The translations under genes were made by a program, and so were the position numbers. This document shows, piece by piece, positions 47,164 through 55,854 of a DNA stretch of 64,000 nucleotides. The notes under the pieces are model-generated. The model saw nothing but the letters and a program-made list of their open reading frames with translations. It had not been told where the DNA came from and made no database searches. This DNA is from Flavobacteriales bacterium (GTDB taxonomy: Bacteria; Bacteroidota; Bacteroidia; Flavobacteriales_F; PHOS-HE28): positions 53,150 to 117,149 of the forward strand of contig JAEUSY010000023.1 of the NCBI GenBank assembly GCA_016788295.1, read 5' to 3'. Position 1 is the stretch's first letter. Each line of letters starts with the position of its first letter.

Positions 47164-47669
47164 AACATGTGATAGCGCTCGTAGCCTTGATGGTGTCCGC
47201 ATGGTCTGCCTCACCCTTGTGCGCCCAGACCGCAACGGCGAGCGAGTGGTTCGATCGCGCAGCTCAACAGTTCGTGCAGCAGGACAAGATCACGGCCTTG
47301 CGGACCCTCGACCAAGGCCTTCGCGAACATCCGAACGACCCGCGCCTGACCAAACTGGCCGAGGCATTGCTGAAGGAGGACAAACAACAGCAACAGCAGC
47401 AACAACAGCAGCAGCAAGGCGGGAACAACGACCAACAACAACAGCAGCAGTCGCAACAGCAAGCGCAGGAGCAGCGTTCGCAAGAGCAACAACAGGCCGA
47501 ACAACAACAAGGCACCGCAGGTCAAGAGAACCGTAAGGCCGGACAAATGGACCCGCGTGATGCCAAACGTCTGCTCGACGCATTGCAACGCGGAGAAAAG
47601 GATGTGCAACAAAAAGTACGGCTACGACAACGCCCTGCCCAACGCGTAACCATCGACAAGGATTGGTGA
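47160..47669 (+). CDS. Secreted glutamine-rich protein in the Bat operon
   Basis: A 169-residue protein with signal peptide (MKHVIALVALMVSAWSASPLCAQ) and a short TPR-like segment (SEWFDRAAQQFVQQDKITALRTLDQGL). Residues 75-121 are a low-complexity tract of glutamine broken by a few G, N, S and E, encoded by mixed CAA and CAG codons. The C-terminus is basic (KVRLRQRPAQRVTIDKDW). It may be a detached second half of BatC, whose relatives also carry a charged/Q-rich tail. Overlaps batC by 4 bases. Confidence 0.75.
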   Translation: MKHVIALVALMVSAWSASPLCAQTATASEWFDRAAQQFVQQDKITALRTLDQGLREHPNDPRLTKLAEALLKEDKQQQQQQQQQQQGGNNDQQQQQQSQQQAQEQRSQEQQQAEQQQGTAGQENRKAGQMDPRDAKRLLDALQRGEKDVQQKVRLRQRPAQRVTIDKDW

Positions 47670-47670
47670 C

Positions 47671-49428
47671 ATGAAGACACTGGCATACATCATCGTGCTG
47701 CTGGGTCTCCTGATGGGAGCCACGGAACAGACACTGGCCCAGGAGATCACCTTCAAGGCCAGCGTGGACAGGAACAGCATTGCAGCGGGCGAACATATGA
47801 AGTTCACGATCTCCCTATCCAACACACTGGAGCGTTACACTGCACCTGACCTGGGCGGATTGGTGATCGTGCAAGGCCCCTACGAAAGCAGCAATCTGAG
47901 CAACTACAATGGGCGCATGAGCAGCACCATCACGCGCACCTGGTTGCTCACTGCGGCACAGCCCGGGCGCTACACCATAGGTCCCGCAAGAGTGAAGGTC
48001 GGCGGCGGGTATATCCAAACGGACCCCATTACCATCGAAGTGACCAAAGGCACTTCCCCCCCGCCCAACGACCCCAATGCGACACTTGGCCAACAGCGCG
48101 ACCCGAACCTCTTTACCACCATCAGCCTCAGCAAGAACAAAGGCTATGTGGGAGAGCAGGTCATCGCCACATACATGCTCTACTCGCGTTACAATAACCT
48201 TCAGTCCGTAACGAAAGAGCTGCCAAAGATCAGCAACGCATGGACCGAAGAGGTGGACCTGGGCGAGTTGCACTGGGAGGAGAAAATGCAAACGATCAAT
48301 GGAGTCCCCTACCGGGTGGCCGTGTTACGAAAGCAAGTGCTCTTTCCACAGCGCAGTGGCAAGCTCCGCATCGAACCGTTCGAGCAGACCTGTGTCATCG
48401 ACCGCTCCTTCTTCAACCCCGGACGTAACGTGGAGGTGCGCAGCAATGCCGTGGAATACACCGTGATGGACCTTCCCCCTGGCGCACCAGCGGACTTCAA
48501 TGGAGCTGTTGGCGAACTGCAAATGACCGTGACCACCTCGCGGAAGCAGCTGCGGGAGAACGAATCCGTTGACCTCGCCATTCGATTCAATGGTCGCACC
48601 AACCTGAAGTTGCTGGAAGCTCCTACGTTGGGCCTACCGAATGACATAGAGACCTTCGACCCCAAGACCGTTGACCGCATCAGTGTGAACGGCAGCGGCA
48701 TGAGCGGTGGTCGCGAGTTCCAATTCCTGCTTATTCCGAGGCACGAAGGCAACTACGAGCTCCCCCCCATCACCGTGAGCTATTTCGATACGCGTACCGG
48801 CACCTACAAGACCTTGACCAGCGAGCCTATCGAGATCGAGGTTCTGCCCGGTGATGGCACCGGATCCAGCAACCTGCCTCAACGTCCTGCGCAGTCGGAC
48901 ATCCAAGTGCTTGAAAAGGATATCCGGCACATTCGCACGGGGGATCTTCGACTGAAGCCGTTAGGGCACGAGCTGTTCGCATCACCAGCATGGATCGCTG
49001 GGATGACCACCCCGGCGGTCGCGTTCATCGTGCTGCTGGCCTGGAGACGCAAACAAATGCGTGATGCGCAGGATGTGGTCGGTAGTCGACGAAAGGCAGC
49101 GGACCGCACTGCACGTCGTCACTTGAAAGCGGCAGAGGAAGCGCTCAAAGGCAACAACCGCGAGGGCTTTTACTCAGCGTTGAGCAAAGCACTGGTCGGC
49201 TACATGGCGGACAAGTTCGGGGCAGGCATCAATACCAATGTAGGCGAGACCATTCGCAAAGCCCTCGCCGGTTCGGCGGACAGCGAACAACTGGCCAATA
49301 CCTATCAGCGATTGATCACGGCCTGCGACATGGCCCGCTTCGCACCGGTGGAGGAAGTGCCACGCGAAACCCTGTATGCCGAGGCCGCAATGCTCATCGG
49401 AATCATTGAACAGCATACCCGATCATGA
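47671..49428 (+). CDS. batD: BatD (oxygen tolerance) protein
   Basis: A 585-residue exported membrane protein: signal peptide (about 1-25, cut after TLAQ), a long periplasmic part of several Ig-like beta-sandwich domains (FKASVDRNSIAAGEHMKFTISL; TTSRKQLRENESVDLAIRFNG), a single membrane helix near 440-460 (PAWIAGMTTPAVAFIVLLAW) and a cytoplasmic helical tail. Full BatD length. Begins 1 base after the previous stop; overlaps batE by 4. Confidence 0.93.
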   Translation: MKTLAYIIVLLGLLMGATEQTLAQEITFKASVDRNSIAAGEHMKFTISLSNTLERYTAPDLGGLVIVQGPYESSNLSNYNGRMSSTITRTWLLTAAQPGRYTIGPARVKVGGGYIQTDPITIEVTKGTSPPPNDPNATLGQQRDPNLFTTISLSKNKGYVGEQVIATYMLYSRYNNLQSVTKELPKISNAWTEEVDLGELHWEEKMQTINGVPYRVAVLRKQVLFPQRSGKLRIEPFEQTCVIDRSFFNPGRNVEVRSNAVEYTVMDLPPGAPADFNGAVGELQMTVTTSRKQLRENESVDLAIRFNGRTNLKLLEAPTLGLPNDIETFDPKTVDRISVNGSGMSGGREFQFLLIPRHEGNYELPPITVSYFDTRTGTYKTLTSEPIEIEVLPGDGTGSSNLPQRPAQSDIQVLEKDIRHIRTGDLRLKPLGHELFASPAWIAGMTTPAVAFIVLLAWRRKQMRDAQDVVGSRRKAADRTARRHLKAAEEALKGNNREGFYSALSKALVGYMADKFGAGINTNVGETIRKALAGSADSEQLANTYQRLITACDMARFAPVEEVPRETLYAEAAMLIGIIEQHTRS

Positions 49429-50189
49429 AGCACAAGGTCTTCCTTCTCCTAGCACTATTCACGGCATCGTTCAATGGAAGTGCGCTTTCCGTGGCCGATG
49501 CGGATTCATTATCAGCCCGCGCCGCCCGTGCCTATGCCAGTGGTGATGCGGCCAAAGCCCTGGCACTTTACGACTCCGTAGCTACCCACTACACATCGGC
49601 CACCCTGTTCTACAACATGGGTAATTGCCACTACCGCACTGGTGATATGGCCATGGCCGTCCTTAACTACGAAAGGGCCCATCGCCTCGCACCCGGCAAC
49701 GAGGACATCCTGGCCAACCTTGAACTTACGCGCTCGCAGCTCAAGGACCGTATTGGTGAACTCCCCTCCTTCTCACTGGGCAGCTGGTGGGAGGCATTCC
49801 GCGGAGGTGCCGATCCCGACCAATGGGCACGTCGTTCGTTGTGGTGGTGCGCTGCGTTCTTCGCATTGCTCGGAATGAGCCTGTACATCCGGGGCGCAGG
49901 CAAGCGTAAAGGCGTGCTCGTTGCAAGCGTCACCACCCTTGTTGGTGTGTTCATTTCGCTTTTTATGGCATACGGCCGCCATACCGATCTGAACGACCGG
50001 TCATCGGCCATCATCATGGAAGCCAAGGTTGATGTGCGCAGCACGCCATCCGCCAAAGGCCCGGTTCTCTTCATGCTTCACAAGGGCACCAAGGTGAAGC
50101 TCTTGCAGCAGCAGGAAGGCTGGCAGGAAGTAAGGCTTACGAACGGATCCGTAGGCTGGATGCCGGAAGGCGCACTCGAACGGATCTGA
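49425..50189 (+). CDS. batE: BatE, TPR and SH3-domain membrane protein
   Basis: A 254-residue protein: signal peptide, TPR pair (ARAYASGDAAKALALYDSV; LFYNMGNCHYRTGDMAMAVLNYERA), two membrane helices (about 140-155 and 163-183) and a C-terminal bacterial SH3 domain (VDVRSTPSAKGPVLFMLHKGTKVKLL, ending GSVGWMPEGALERI). This is the BatE order. Last gene of the operon; the converging beta-helix gene ends 5 bases later. Confidence 0.9.
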   Translation: MKHKVFLLLALFTASFNGSALSVADADSLSARAARAYASGDAAKALALYDSVATHYTSATLFYNMGNCHYRTGDMAMAVLNYERAHRLAPGNEDILANLELTRSQLKDRIGELPSFSLGSWWEAFRGGADPDQWARRSLWWCAAFFALLGMSLYIRGAGKRKGVLVASVTTLVGVFISLFMAYGRHTDLNDRSSAIIMEAKVDVRSTPSAKGPVLFMLHKGTKVKLLQQQEGWQEVRLTNGSVGWMPEGALERI

Positions 50190-50194
50190 ACCGA

Positions 50195-53100
50195 TCAGGG
50201 AAGTTGGGCGGCTCGCACGGTCGTAGGTACCACACCTCCGATGATCTGTAACACCACATCACGGTCGTTACCAATGCCGGAATACTTCACCACACCATCC
50301 ATGTTGATGTCGTAGCGGTTGTATCCAGTGGTCGTGTTGGTCGGCACAACACCGCCCACTTGGTTCAGGATGGGGTCACGATCATTGTCCTGTCCGGTGT
50401 AGCGCACAGTGCCATCCATGTTGGTATCCCCGGGCCAAAGCGCCCTTCGAGCCCCGTTCACCTGGGTGGGTTCTACACCATAGATCACCGTTGACGTCTG
50501 CGTGAAGTCGACTACCTGTCCATTCACCCCGATCGGGCTTTGCGCTACCACCCCAAGATGATTCCTATGGCGTACCACCAGGAACTTGCCGGCCGTTGTG
50601 GTGGTGAATGGTATCTGTACGGACCCATCCACCGCCGTGACATCACCATTGGCGCGGAGCAGTGCGGCACGACGTTCGGCCACCGTGTACCCCGCATTGT
50701 TGTTCCGGAGTTCCAGTACCACCCAGTCCACCACTGCTTGTGCACCTGTGGTCTGCAAGGTCGCCGCTGGCACTGTGGCACCCGCATTGGCAACGGTAAG
50801 TCCGAGCGCCGTATAGGGCTCCGAGGTAGGCACCAGACCAGCAGCACGCAGGTCATCGCGCATGGTCATCGTGGTCCAGTTGATGGCACCACCGAGGAAC
50901 ATCTTGGCACCCACCGTATTGGCCACGGGCACCGAGCAACCCGCACCCGTAACGCGGTAGACGACCCTTGACATGTACGGTTGAAGGGTGATGGAAGAAG
51001 GTTGCAACGTACCGGTGACATCATGCCAGCACCCTGCCGGCAATGCAACGGTCTGGGCGGTCGCCTGATCGTTGTAAAGCAGCACATGGTCCTGTGTAGG
51101 ATCCAAAGGAGTAACCGTCACCCGGTGTAACTGGACATTGTCCAAGTAGTACATGGGCATCAGATAGTTGTTGGTGAACTGCAGCAGGGCCTGGTCGGAA
51201 AGGTTGCTCTGGAAATAGATCTCCAGATCACGGCGTTCCGTGGAGAACGGGATGTCGCGCTGGATGATGGTGTTCGGGCCGGTCAATTGGGTAACACCTT
51301 TAACAGCGGCCTGTAGGATCCCATGGTTCGGTGCCACAATGGAGAACCGCATGCGGTACCATTGCCCGTTCTGCATCTGGAACTGGTCGGGGTTGCGCAG
51401 GTTGTACTCGTAATACACCGAGTTATTGGGAATGAATGCCCTTAAAGCCCCGTTATCAAGGTGTGTGTTCACCCATGTGGCCGTTGCGTTATTGGGCCAG
51501 CCCGCCCATCCGGTCACGTTCGTGTTGAATGTGCCATTGATGATGAGATTCCCCGACAATTCGGATGCCGTGGCCATGGCGCTCTGGCGCAGCGGACTGC
51601 GCGTGGAACCCACATCCTTGCCGGTGACCGACTGCCAACGCTCGAGGGTGTGGTACTCCCAGAACCCGGCGAAGGTGTTGAAGCGAAGGATGCTCAGCTC
51701 GTTGTATGGGTTGAAGTAGCGGTTGTTGGTGAACGTTCCATAATCCACCCAGTTATTGCCGTACACATGCAGCTGCTTCATGCACAACTGGTCCTTGGTG
51801 AGGCAGTACAACACGTTGCCAGAGTAGATGGTATTGAAGGCCTGCACGTGGAAAGGTGCCGTGGCGCCGGGGGTATTATAGTTCGAGAAGTCCGAGATGG
51901 ACAATTGCACGCCGTTGTTGTACAGCACGTTGTCCTTCACTTGGTTGCCCGTGCTCACCATGGTATGGTCCACATGGATGCCACTGCTCTTGCAATTGGC
52001 CACTGTGTTCTGTTCCACCAAGGTGTTCTTGATGCTGATGTTCCCGAAGTAGATGCCATGGCTGATCGGGAAATAGCTCGTGTGCTGAGGTGCCACGCTC
52101 TCAAATTCGCCGATCATATCCATCACGATGTTCTTTCGCATCACCATGCCATCGGTGTTATCAATGGCGATCCCCCCCCCATCGTTCAGGATCTGCAGCC
52201 CGTATCGCACCACGTTGCCTTCCACCAGTGCATTGGCGGCCAAGGCCATGGCGATGTAGCCCACATGCTCCACACGGTTATCGCGTATCACCATACCGGT
52301 GCCATTGGTGCGCAAGGCGAAGTAGCCCCAGTTGTTCTCGCCCAGACCGGGATGCAGGGCGATGTCCGTTAGCACGTTGTTGTTGAACTGGGAATTATTG
52401 TCCAACAGATACACCGCCGTATGGAAGGTGCGCGCGAAGGTGTTGTGGTGGAAGTTCTGATCGGACCCCGTGCTGTAGATCGCACGCTGGGTATCGGTGA
52501 TGGTGCAGTTCATCACCTCCACATTGAAGGTGCCCGACATGCGGATCGATGCATCCACCTGGTGCTTGAAGGCCAGATCAGTGACCAGTACGTTGTTGCG
52601 CTGCCAGCCGAAGTAGATACCGAAATCGGTCACGGCCGCTTCGACCAATTGTGTGTTCGGGTTGGCATTGGCAGGGCACCAGAAATACAGAAAGCCCGAG
52701 GAAGGCTCGTAATACCACTCGCCCGCCGCATCCAACAAGGCCAGTTTGTTGCGCAGGAAATAACCCCACTGCTGGCTGCCCAGGTTGTTACCCGTGGCCG
52801 TGTGCGTGAGCACCCCTGAATTGAAGGCCGTTACGTAGGCCGTATCGTAGCTCCAGTTGGTGGTGCGGATCACCGCCGTGGCACCCACCCAGTAGCCCGA
52901 GGCCTGGTTGAGGTCGGAGTCGGTGGTGGATGTGCTGTTGGCCACATCCGTGCGCAACCAACCAGTGTTCGGGAAACGCGCCTGGGTCTGCATCTGGTCG
53001 TTGAAATAGACCTGATGCACCTTCTGCCCCACCTGAGCCCGCCAAATATTACCGCTGAACTGTACCCAGTTGGTCACCGCCAAACTGCCGCTGATCACCG

Positions 53101-53389
53101 GTGCCGCGCCGGTACCGTAAGCACCGTATACGATGCGTGAGGTGGTGGTCCCGTTGTCGTTCACATTGAGACGACCACGGTAAGTGCCACCGCGCTGGAA
53201 CAACACCTGGTCCCCGGCATTGATACCGGCACCAAGGGTGTTCACCCGAGCGATGGTTCTCCAAGGCGTAGCTTGCGACGTACCATTGTTCGAGTCATTG
53301 CCCGAGGGGGAAACGTAGTAGACAACTGCATGGCCAAAGAGGGGAACCAGCAGGAAAATGGCGGCGAGGGTGCGAGCGAACAGTTTCAT
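50195..53389 (-). CDS. Secreted right-handed beta-helix protein with dockerin-like end
   Basis: A 1064-residue exported protein. ATG 53389 gives signal peptide MKLFARTLAAIFLLVPLFGHA. The segment VVYYVSPSGNDSNNGTSQATPWRTIARVN is the usual opening of parallel beta-helix (pectate-lyase-like) secreted proteins. A parallel beta-helix with repeats around NITD/NNVL strands runs to about 560, then a CBM-like jelly roll (NLIINGTFNTNVTGWAGWP, about 615-760). The end holds two calcium-binding-like repeats with DxNMDGxVxYxG and NDRD (about 985-1050). Possibly polysaccharide-binding or -degrading. No canonical type IX sorting domain is seen at the end. Confidence 0.82.
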   Translation of the reverse strand: MKLFARTLAAIFLLVPLFGHAVVYYVSPSGNDSNNGTSQATPWRTIARVNTLGAGINAGDQVLFQRGGTYRGRLNVNDNGTTTSRIVYGAYGTGAAPVISGSLAVTNWVQFSGNIWRAQVGQKVHQVYFNDQMQTQARFPNTGWLRTDVANSTSTTDSDLNQASGYWVGATAVIRTTNWSYDTAYVTAFNSGVLTHTATGNNLGSQQWGYFLRNKLALLDAAGEWYYEPSSGFLYFWCPANANPNTQLVEAAVTDFGIYFGWQRNNVLVTDLAFKHQVDASIRMSGTFNVEVMNCTITDTQRAIYSTGSDQNFHHNTFARTFHTAVYLLDNNSQFNNNVLTDIALHPGLGENNWGYFALRTNGTGMVIRDNRVEHVGYIAMALAANALVEGNVVRYGLQILNDGGGIAIDNTDGMVMRKNIVMDMIGEFESVAPQHTSYFPISHGIYFGNISIKNTLVEQNTVANCKSSGIHVDHTMVSTGNQVKDNVLYNNGVQLSISDFSNYNTPGATAPFHVQAFNTIYSGNVLYCLTKDQLCMKQLHVYGNNWVDYGTFTNNRYFNPYNELSILRFNTFAGFWEYHTLERWQSVTGKDVGSTRSPLRQSAMATASELSGNLIINGTFNTNVTGWAGWPNNATATWVNTHLDNGALRAFIPNNSVYYEYNLRNPDQFQMQNGQWYRMRFSIVAPNHGILQAAVKGVTQLTGPNTIIQRDIPFSTERRDLEIYFQSNLSDQALLQFTNNYLMPMYYLDNVQLHRVTVTPLDPTQDHVLLYNDQATAQTVALPAGCWHDVTGTLQPSSITLQPYMSRVVYRVTGAGCSVPVANTVGAKMFLGGAINWTTMTMRDDLRAAGLVPTSEPYTALGLTVANAGATVPAATLQTTGAQAVVDWVVLELRNNNAGYTVAERRAALLRANGDVTAVDGSVQIPFTTTTAGKFLVVRHRNHLGVVAQSPIGVNGQVVDFTQTSTVIYGVEPTQVNGARRALWPGDTNMDGTVRYTGQDNDRDPILNQVGGVVPTNTTTGYNRYDINMDGVVKYSGIGNDRDVVLQIIGGVVPTTVRAAQLP

Positions 53390-53693
53390 GGTCCTTGCAG
53401 GGATCATTTCGGCGGCGTGAAGATGGCACCGAAGTCCCTGTGTGAACGGCCATTAGAACCTCAGGTATTCAACATTTCGACCAGCGCGGACCGTTGCCCG
53501 ATGGATCACACTCTTGGCGGACCGACCCCTGTCAAGCGGAGGGTAAAACGCATGGACAGACCTTCAAACGATCGTTGAAAACCACCGACGTTCAAGCGGA
53601 TACGGTTCCCATATGAGCACTCCATTGCAGATGCGCTGGAAATGAACGGTCCTGTTATATTTGCCGCCCCGCCGACCGTGGCGGACACCTCTT
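53390..53693. other. 304-base non-coding gap upstream of tRNA-Ser
   Basis: No gene or notable repeat seen apart from the -7 box at 53656-53663. It is the 5' flank of both the beta-helix gene (minus) and tRNA-Ser (plus), so holds the promoters of both. Confidence 0.6.
53656..53663 (+). promoter_or_regulatory. TAnnTTTG -7 box of tRNA-Ser
   Basis: TATATTTG is an exact consensus match 30 bases before the tRNA. A TTG at 53625 is 28 bases further up, too far for a standard -33 element. Confidence 0.5.
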
Positions 53694-53786
<93 letters not shown>

Positions 53787-53790
53787 AGGA

Positions 53791-53822
53791 AAAGCCTGAC
53801 CACGAAGTGGTCGGGCTTTTTC
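53791..53822 (+). terminator. Intrinsic terminator of tRNA-Ser
   Basis: AAAGCCTGACCAC (53791-53803) and GTGGTCGGGCTTT (53807-53819) pair over 13 bp with one T-G wobble around the loop GAA, followed by a T-run. Confidence 0.85.
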
Positions 53823-53865
53823 ATTTCCCGACCAAGCCAAGCGCAGCTTGAGCGAGGTCGGTCAA

Positions 53866-53901
53866 TGAAAAAGCCCGTTAGCGCGAAGCGATAACAGGCT
53901 T
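53866..53901 (-). terminator. Terminator hairpin, repeat unit 1
   Basis: Arms 53871-53884 and 53888-53901 pair at 12 of 14 positions (one more as a G-T wobble on the minus strand) around a 3-base loop, with a minus-strand T-run at 53866-53870. Confidence 0.65.
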
Positions 53902-53983
53902 GGACTTGAAGCACCCCTCCTAAGGGATGGCGCTTCTTTGCGCAATCCCCTTATCCCAAGCGCAGCTTGAGCGAGGTCGGGCA

Positions 53984-54031
53984 ATAAAAAAGCCTGTTAT
54001 CGTCCCGAGGCCTCGGAACGATAACAGGCTT
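53984..54031 (-). terminator. Terminator hairpin, repeat unit 2
   Basis: AAGCCTGTTATCGT (53990-54003) and ACGATAACAGGCTT (54018-54031) pair perfectly over 14 bp; the 14-base loop contains its own palindrome CCGAGGCCTCGG. On the minus strand a run of six T follows. Confidence 0.75.
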
Positions 54032-54193
54032 GGACTTGATGCCTCACTCTAGTGGATAACGCTACTTAGCGCGCCCCCTAGTTCCAAGCACAGCTCGATC
54101 GAAGGCGCGCATTGTCGGGCCGGAACCGTATCCGCGGCCCGAAACATAGACCATTGGTCGGGGCTTCACCCATTCAACACCCCCGAACGAAAG

Positions 54194-54218
54194 AGGCCAC
54201 CCTTTGCAAGGTGGCCCT
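54194..54218 (-). terminator. Likely first terminator of tRNA-Pro
   Basis: GGCCACC and GGTGGCC arms pair over 7 bp around an 8-base loop, 5 to 30 bases after the minus-strand tRNA-Pro, followed by TCTTTC on that strand. Confidence 0.55.
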
Positions 54219-54222
54219 TCGG

Positions 54223-54296
54223 TCGGGGCGGCCAGATTCGAACTGACGACCTCCTGCTCCCAAAGCAGGCGCGATACCGGGCTACGCTACGCCCCG
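54223..54296 (-). tRNA. tRNA-Pro(UGG)
   Basis: 74 bases on the minus strand. Acceptor CGGGGCG pairs with CGCCCCG; anticodon stem CCTGC/GCAGG frames loop TTTGGGA with anticodon TGG; T arm carries GTTCGAATC. CCA is not encoded. Proline. Confidence 0.94.
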
Positions 54297-54449
54297 AACG
54301 TGAAGGCCGCAAAGGAACGGAAATAAGTGGAACTCCGGGAACGACCACGAAAGGCCCTCCCATCATACGTCCTTCCGCAATGCGGACCATGGTTTTCAGC
54401 AGCTTTCAGCCATGCGCTCGTTGGCGCATCCGTACCTTCGCGGCCCTTC

Positions 54450-54523
54450 GATCCCGTAGCTCAGCTGGATAGAGCATCTACCTTCTAAGTAGACGGTCGC
54501 TGGTTCGACTCCAGCCGGGATCG
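54450..54523 (+). tRNA. tRNA-Arg(UCU)
   Basis: 74 bases. Acceptor GATCCCG pairs with CGGGATC, discriminator G; D arm GCTCAGCTGGATAGAGC; anticodon stem TCTAC/GTAGA frames loop CTTCTAA with anticodon TCT; T arm GGTTCGACTCC. CCA not encoded. Arginine, reading AGA/AGG. A TACCTTCG box lies just before it. Confidence 0.95.
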
Positions 54524-54539
54524 CCGATCTCAACCGGGC

Positions 54540-54547
54540 TAATTTTG
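54540..54547 (+). promoter_or_regulatory. TAnnTTTG -7 box of the thiolase gene
   Basis: TAATTTTG is an exact consensus match 27 bases before the thiolase ATG and 16 bases after tRNA-Arg. Confidence 0.5.
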
Positions 54548-54574
54548 CGCCCCTTAAATCAGAACACCTTTCCC

Positions 54575-55753
54575 ATGGCCACTGAAGTCGTCATCGTATC
54601 CGCCGTTCGTACCCCAATGGGCAGCTTCGGCGGCAGCCTCGCCGAAGTCCCTGCCACCCAATTGGGCGCCACTGCCGTGAAAGCCGCCGTGGAACGCGCA
54701 GGCATCAAGCCCGAGCATGTGCAGGAAGTGATCATGGGCACCGTGCTTCAGGCCAACCTGGGGCAAGCTCCCGCCCGCCAAGCGAGCAAGTTCGCTGGCC
54801 TGCCCAACGAGGTTACCGCCACCACGGTGAACAAGGTGTGCGCCAGTGGCATGAAGGCCATCATGATGGCCACACAGGACATTCTGCTCGGCGATGCCGA
54901 TGTGGTGGTGGCCGGTGGCATGGAGAGCATGAGCCGCACCCCCTTCTATCTGGAGAACGCCCGCTATGGTTACCGTTTCGGCAACGGCCAGTTGATCGAT
55001 GGTATTGGCAAGGACGGCCTCACCGATGTGTACGACCAGACCGCCATGGGCGTCTGTGCCGAGTTGTGCTGTAGCACGCACAACATCACCCGCGAAGAGC
55101 AGGATGCTTTCGCCATGGAGAGCTACAAGCGCAGTGCCGCAGCCTGGGCCGCCGGCAAGTTCGCCGATGAGGTTGTGCCCGTGACCGTGAAGACCCGCAA
55201 GGGCGACGTGATCGTGGACCACGATGAAGAGTACAAGAACGTGAGCTTCGACAAGATCCCTTCATTGAAGCCCGTGTTCAAGAAGGACGGTACGGTGACC
55301 GCAGCCAACGCCAGCACCATCAACGATGGTGCCGCCGCACTGGTGCTGATGAGCGCTGCAAAGGCAAAGGCCCTCGGCCTGAAACCCCTCGCCAAGGTGC
55401 TGAGCTATGCCGACGCCGAGCAATCGCCAGAGTGGTTCACCACAACGCCCGCCAAGGCAGTGCCCCGTGCCGTTGAAAAGGCCGGCCTTCAAATGAGCGA
55501 CATCGCCTTCTTCGAACTGAACGAGGCGTTCGCAGCCGTGGGTATCGTGAACACCCGCATGATGGGCCTCGACCCGGCCAAGGTGAACGTGAACGGTGGC
55601 GCGGTTTCCCTCGGACACCCGCTCGGTTGCAGCGGCGCCCGCATCATTGTCACCCTGATCAACGTGCTGAAGCAGAACGGCGGCAAGTACGGTGCGGCCG
55701 GCATCTGCAACGGTGGCGGCGGTGCAAGCGCGATGGTGATCGAAGCCCTCTGA
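54575..55753 (+). CDS. Acetyl-CoA acetyltransferase (thiolase)
   Basis: A 392-residue thiolase. The acyl-accepting cysteine is C89 in VNKVCASGMKA; the catalytic histidine is H348 in SLGHPLGCSG and the second cysteine C378 in GICNGGGG. Length and sequence fit biosynthetic or degradative acetyl-CoA C-acetyltransferases (AtoB/PhaA type); the exact pathway is not shown by the neighbours. Cytoplasmic. Confidence 0.95.
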   Translation: MATEVVIVSAVRTPMGSFGGSLAEVPATQLGATAVKAAVERAGIKPEHVQEVIMGTVLQANLGQAPARQASKFAGLPNEVTATTVNKVCASGMKAIMMATQDILLGDADVVVAGGMESMSRTPFYLENARYGYRFGNGQLIDGIGKDGLTDVYDQTAMGVCAELCCSTHNITREEQDAFAMESYKRSAAAWAAGKFADEVVPVTVKTRKGDVIVDHDEEYKNVSFDKIPSLKPVFKKDGTVTAANASTINDGAAALVLMSAAKAKALGLKPLAKVLSYADAEQSPEWFTTTPAKAVPRAVEKAGLQMSDIAFFELNEAFAAVGIVNTRMMGLDPAKVNVNGGAVSLGHPLGCSGARIIVTLINVLKQNGGKYGAAGICNGGGGASAMVIEAL

Positions 55754-55854
55754 GCCGACCACCGGATCGCCCGCGTTGCGTCTTGACGCATTTCGTGTTG
55801 CGAGTTCCGAAGAACGCTTTACGAAACGTACAACTGTCCTAAACGTAACTGGTC

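Larger units (their letters stand above)
53837..54110. repeat. Tandem repeat units with terminator hairpins
   Basis: Two units share a 24-base core that begins CCAAGCGCAGCTTGAGCG and ends GGTCGG, starting at 53837 and 53956 (119 bases apart), each followed by a run of A, a hairpin and the shared tail AACAGGCTTGGACTTGA. A degraded third core starts at 54084 (CCAAGCACAGCTCGATCGA). Between tRNA-Ser (plus) and tRNA-Pro (minus), on the minus strand each unit reads as hairpin plus T-run, i.e. tandem terminators. Confidence 0.8.

Noticed and set aside
54019..54062. tRNA-like T-arm remnant (TCAAGTCC on the minus strand) in the repeat units
   Set aside because: The flanking bases do not pair as a T stem and no acceptor or anticodon arm follows.
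53837..54110. A CRISPR-like array
   Set aside because: Only two good repeat units with different spacings and hairpins with T-runs; no cas genes nearby.
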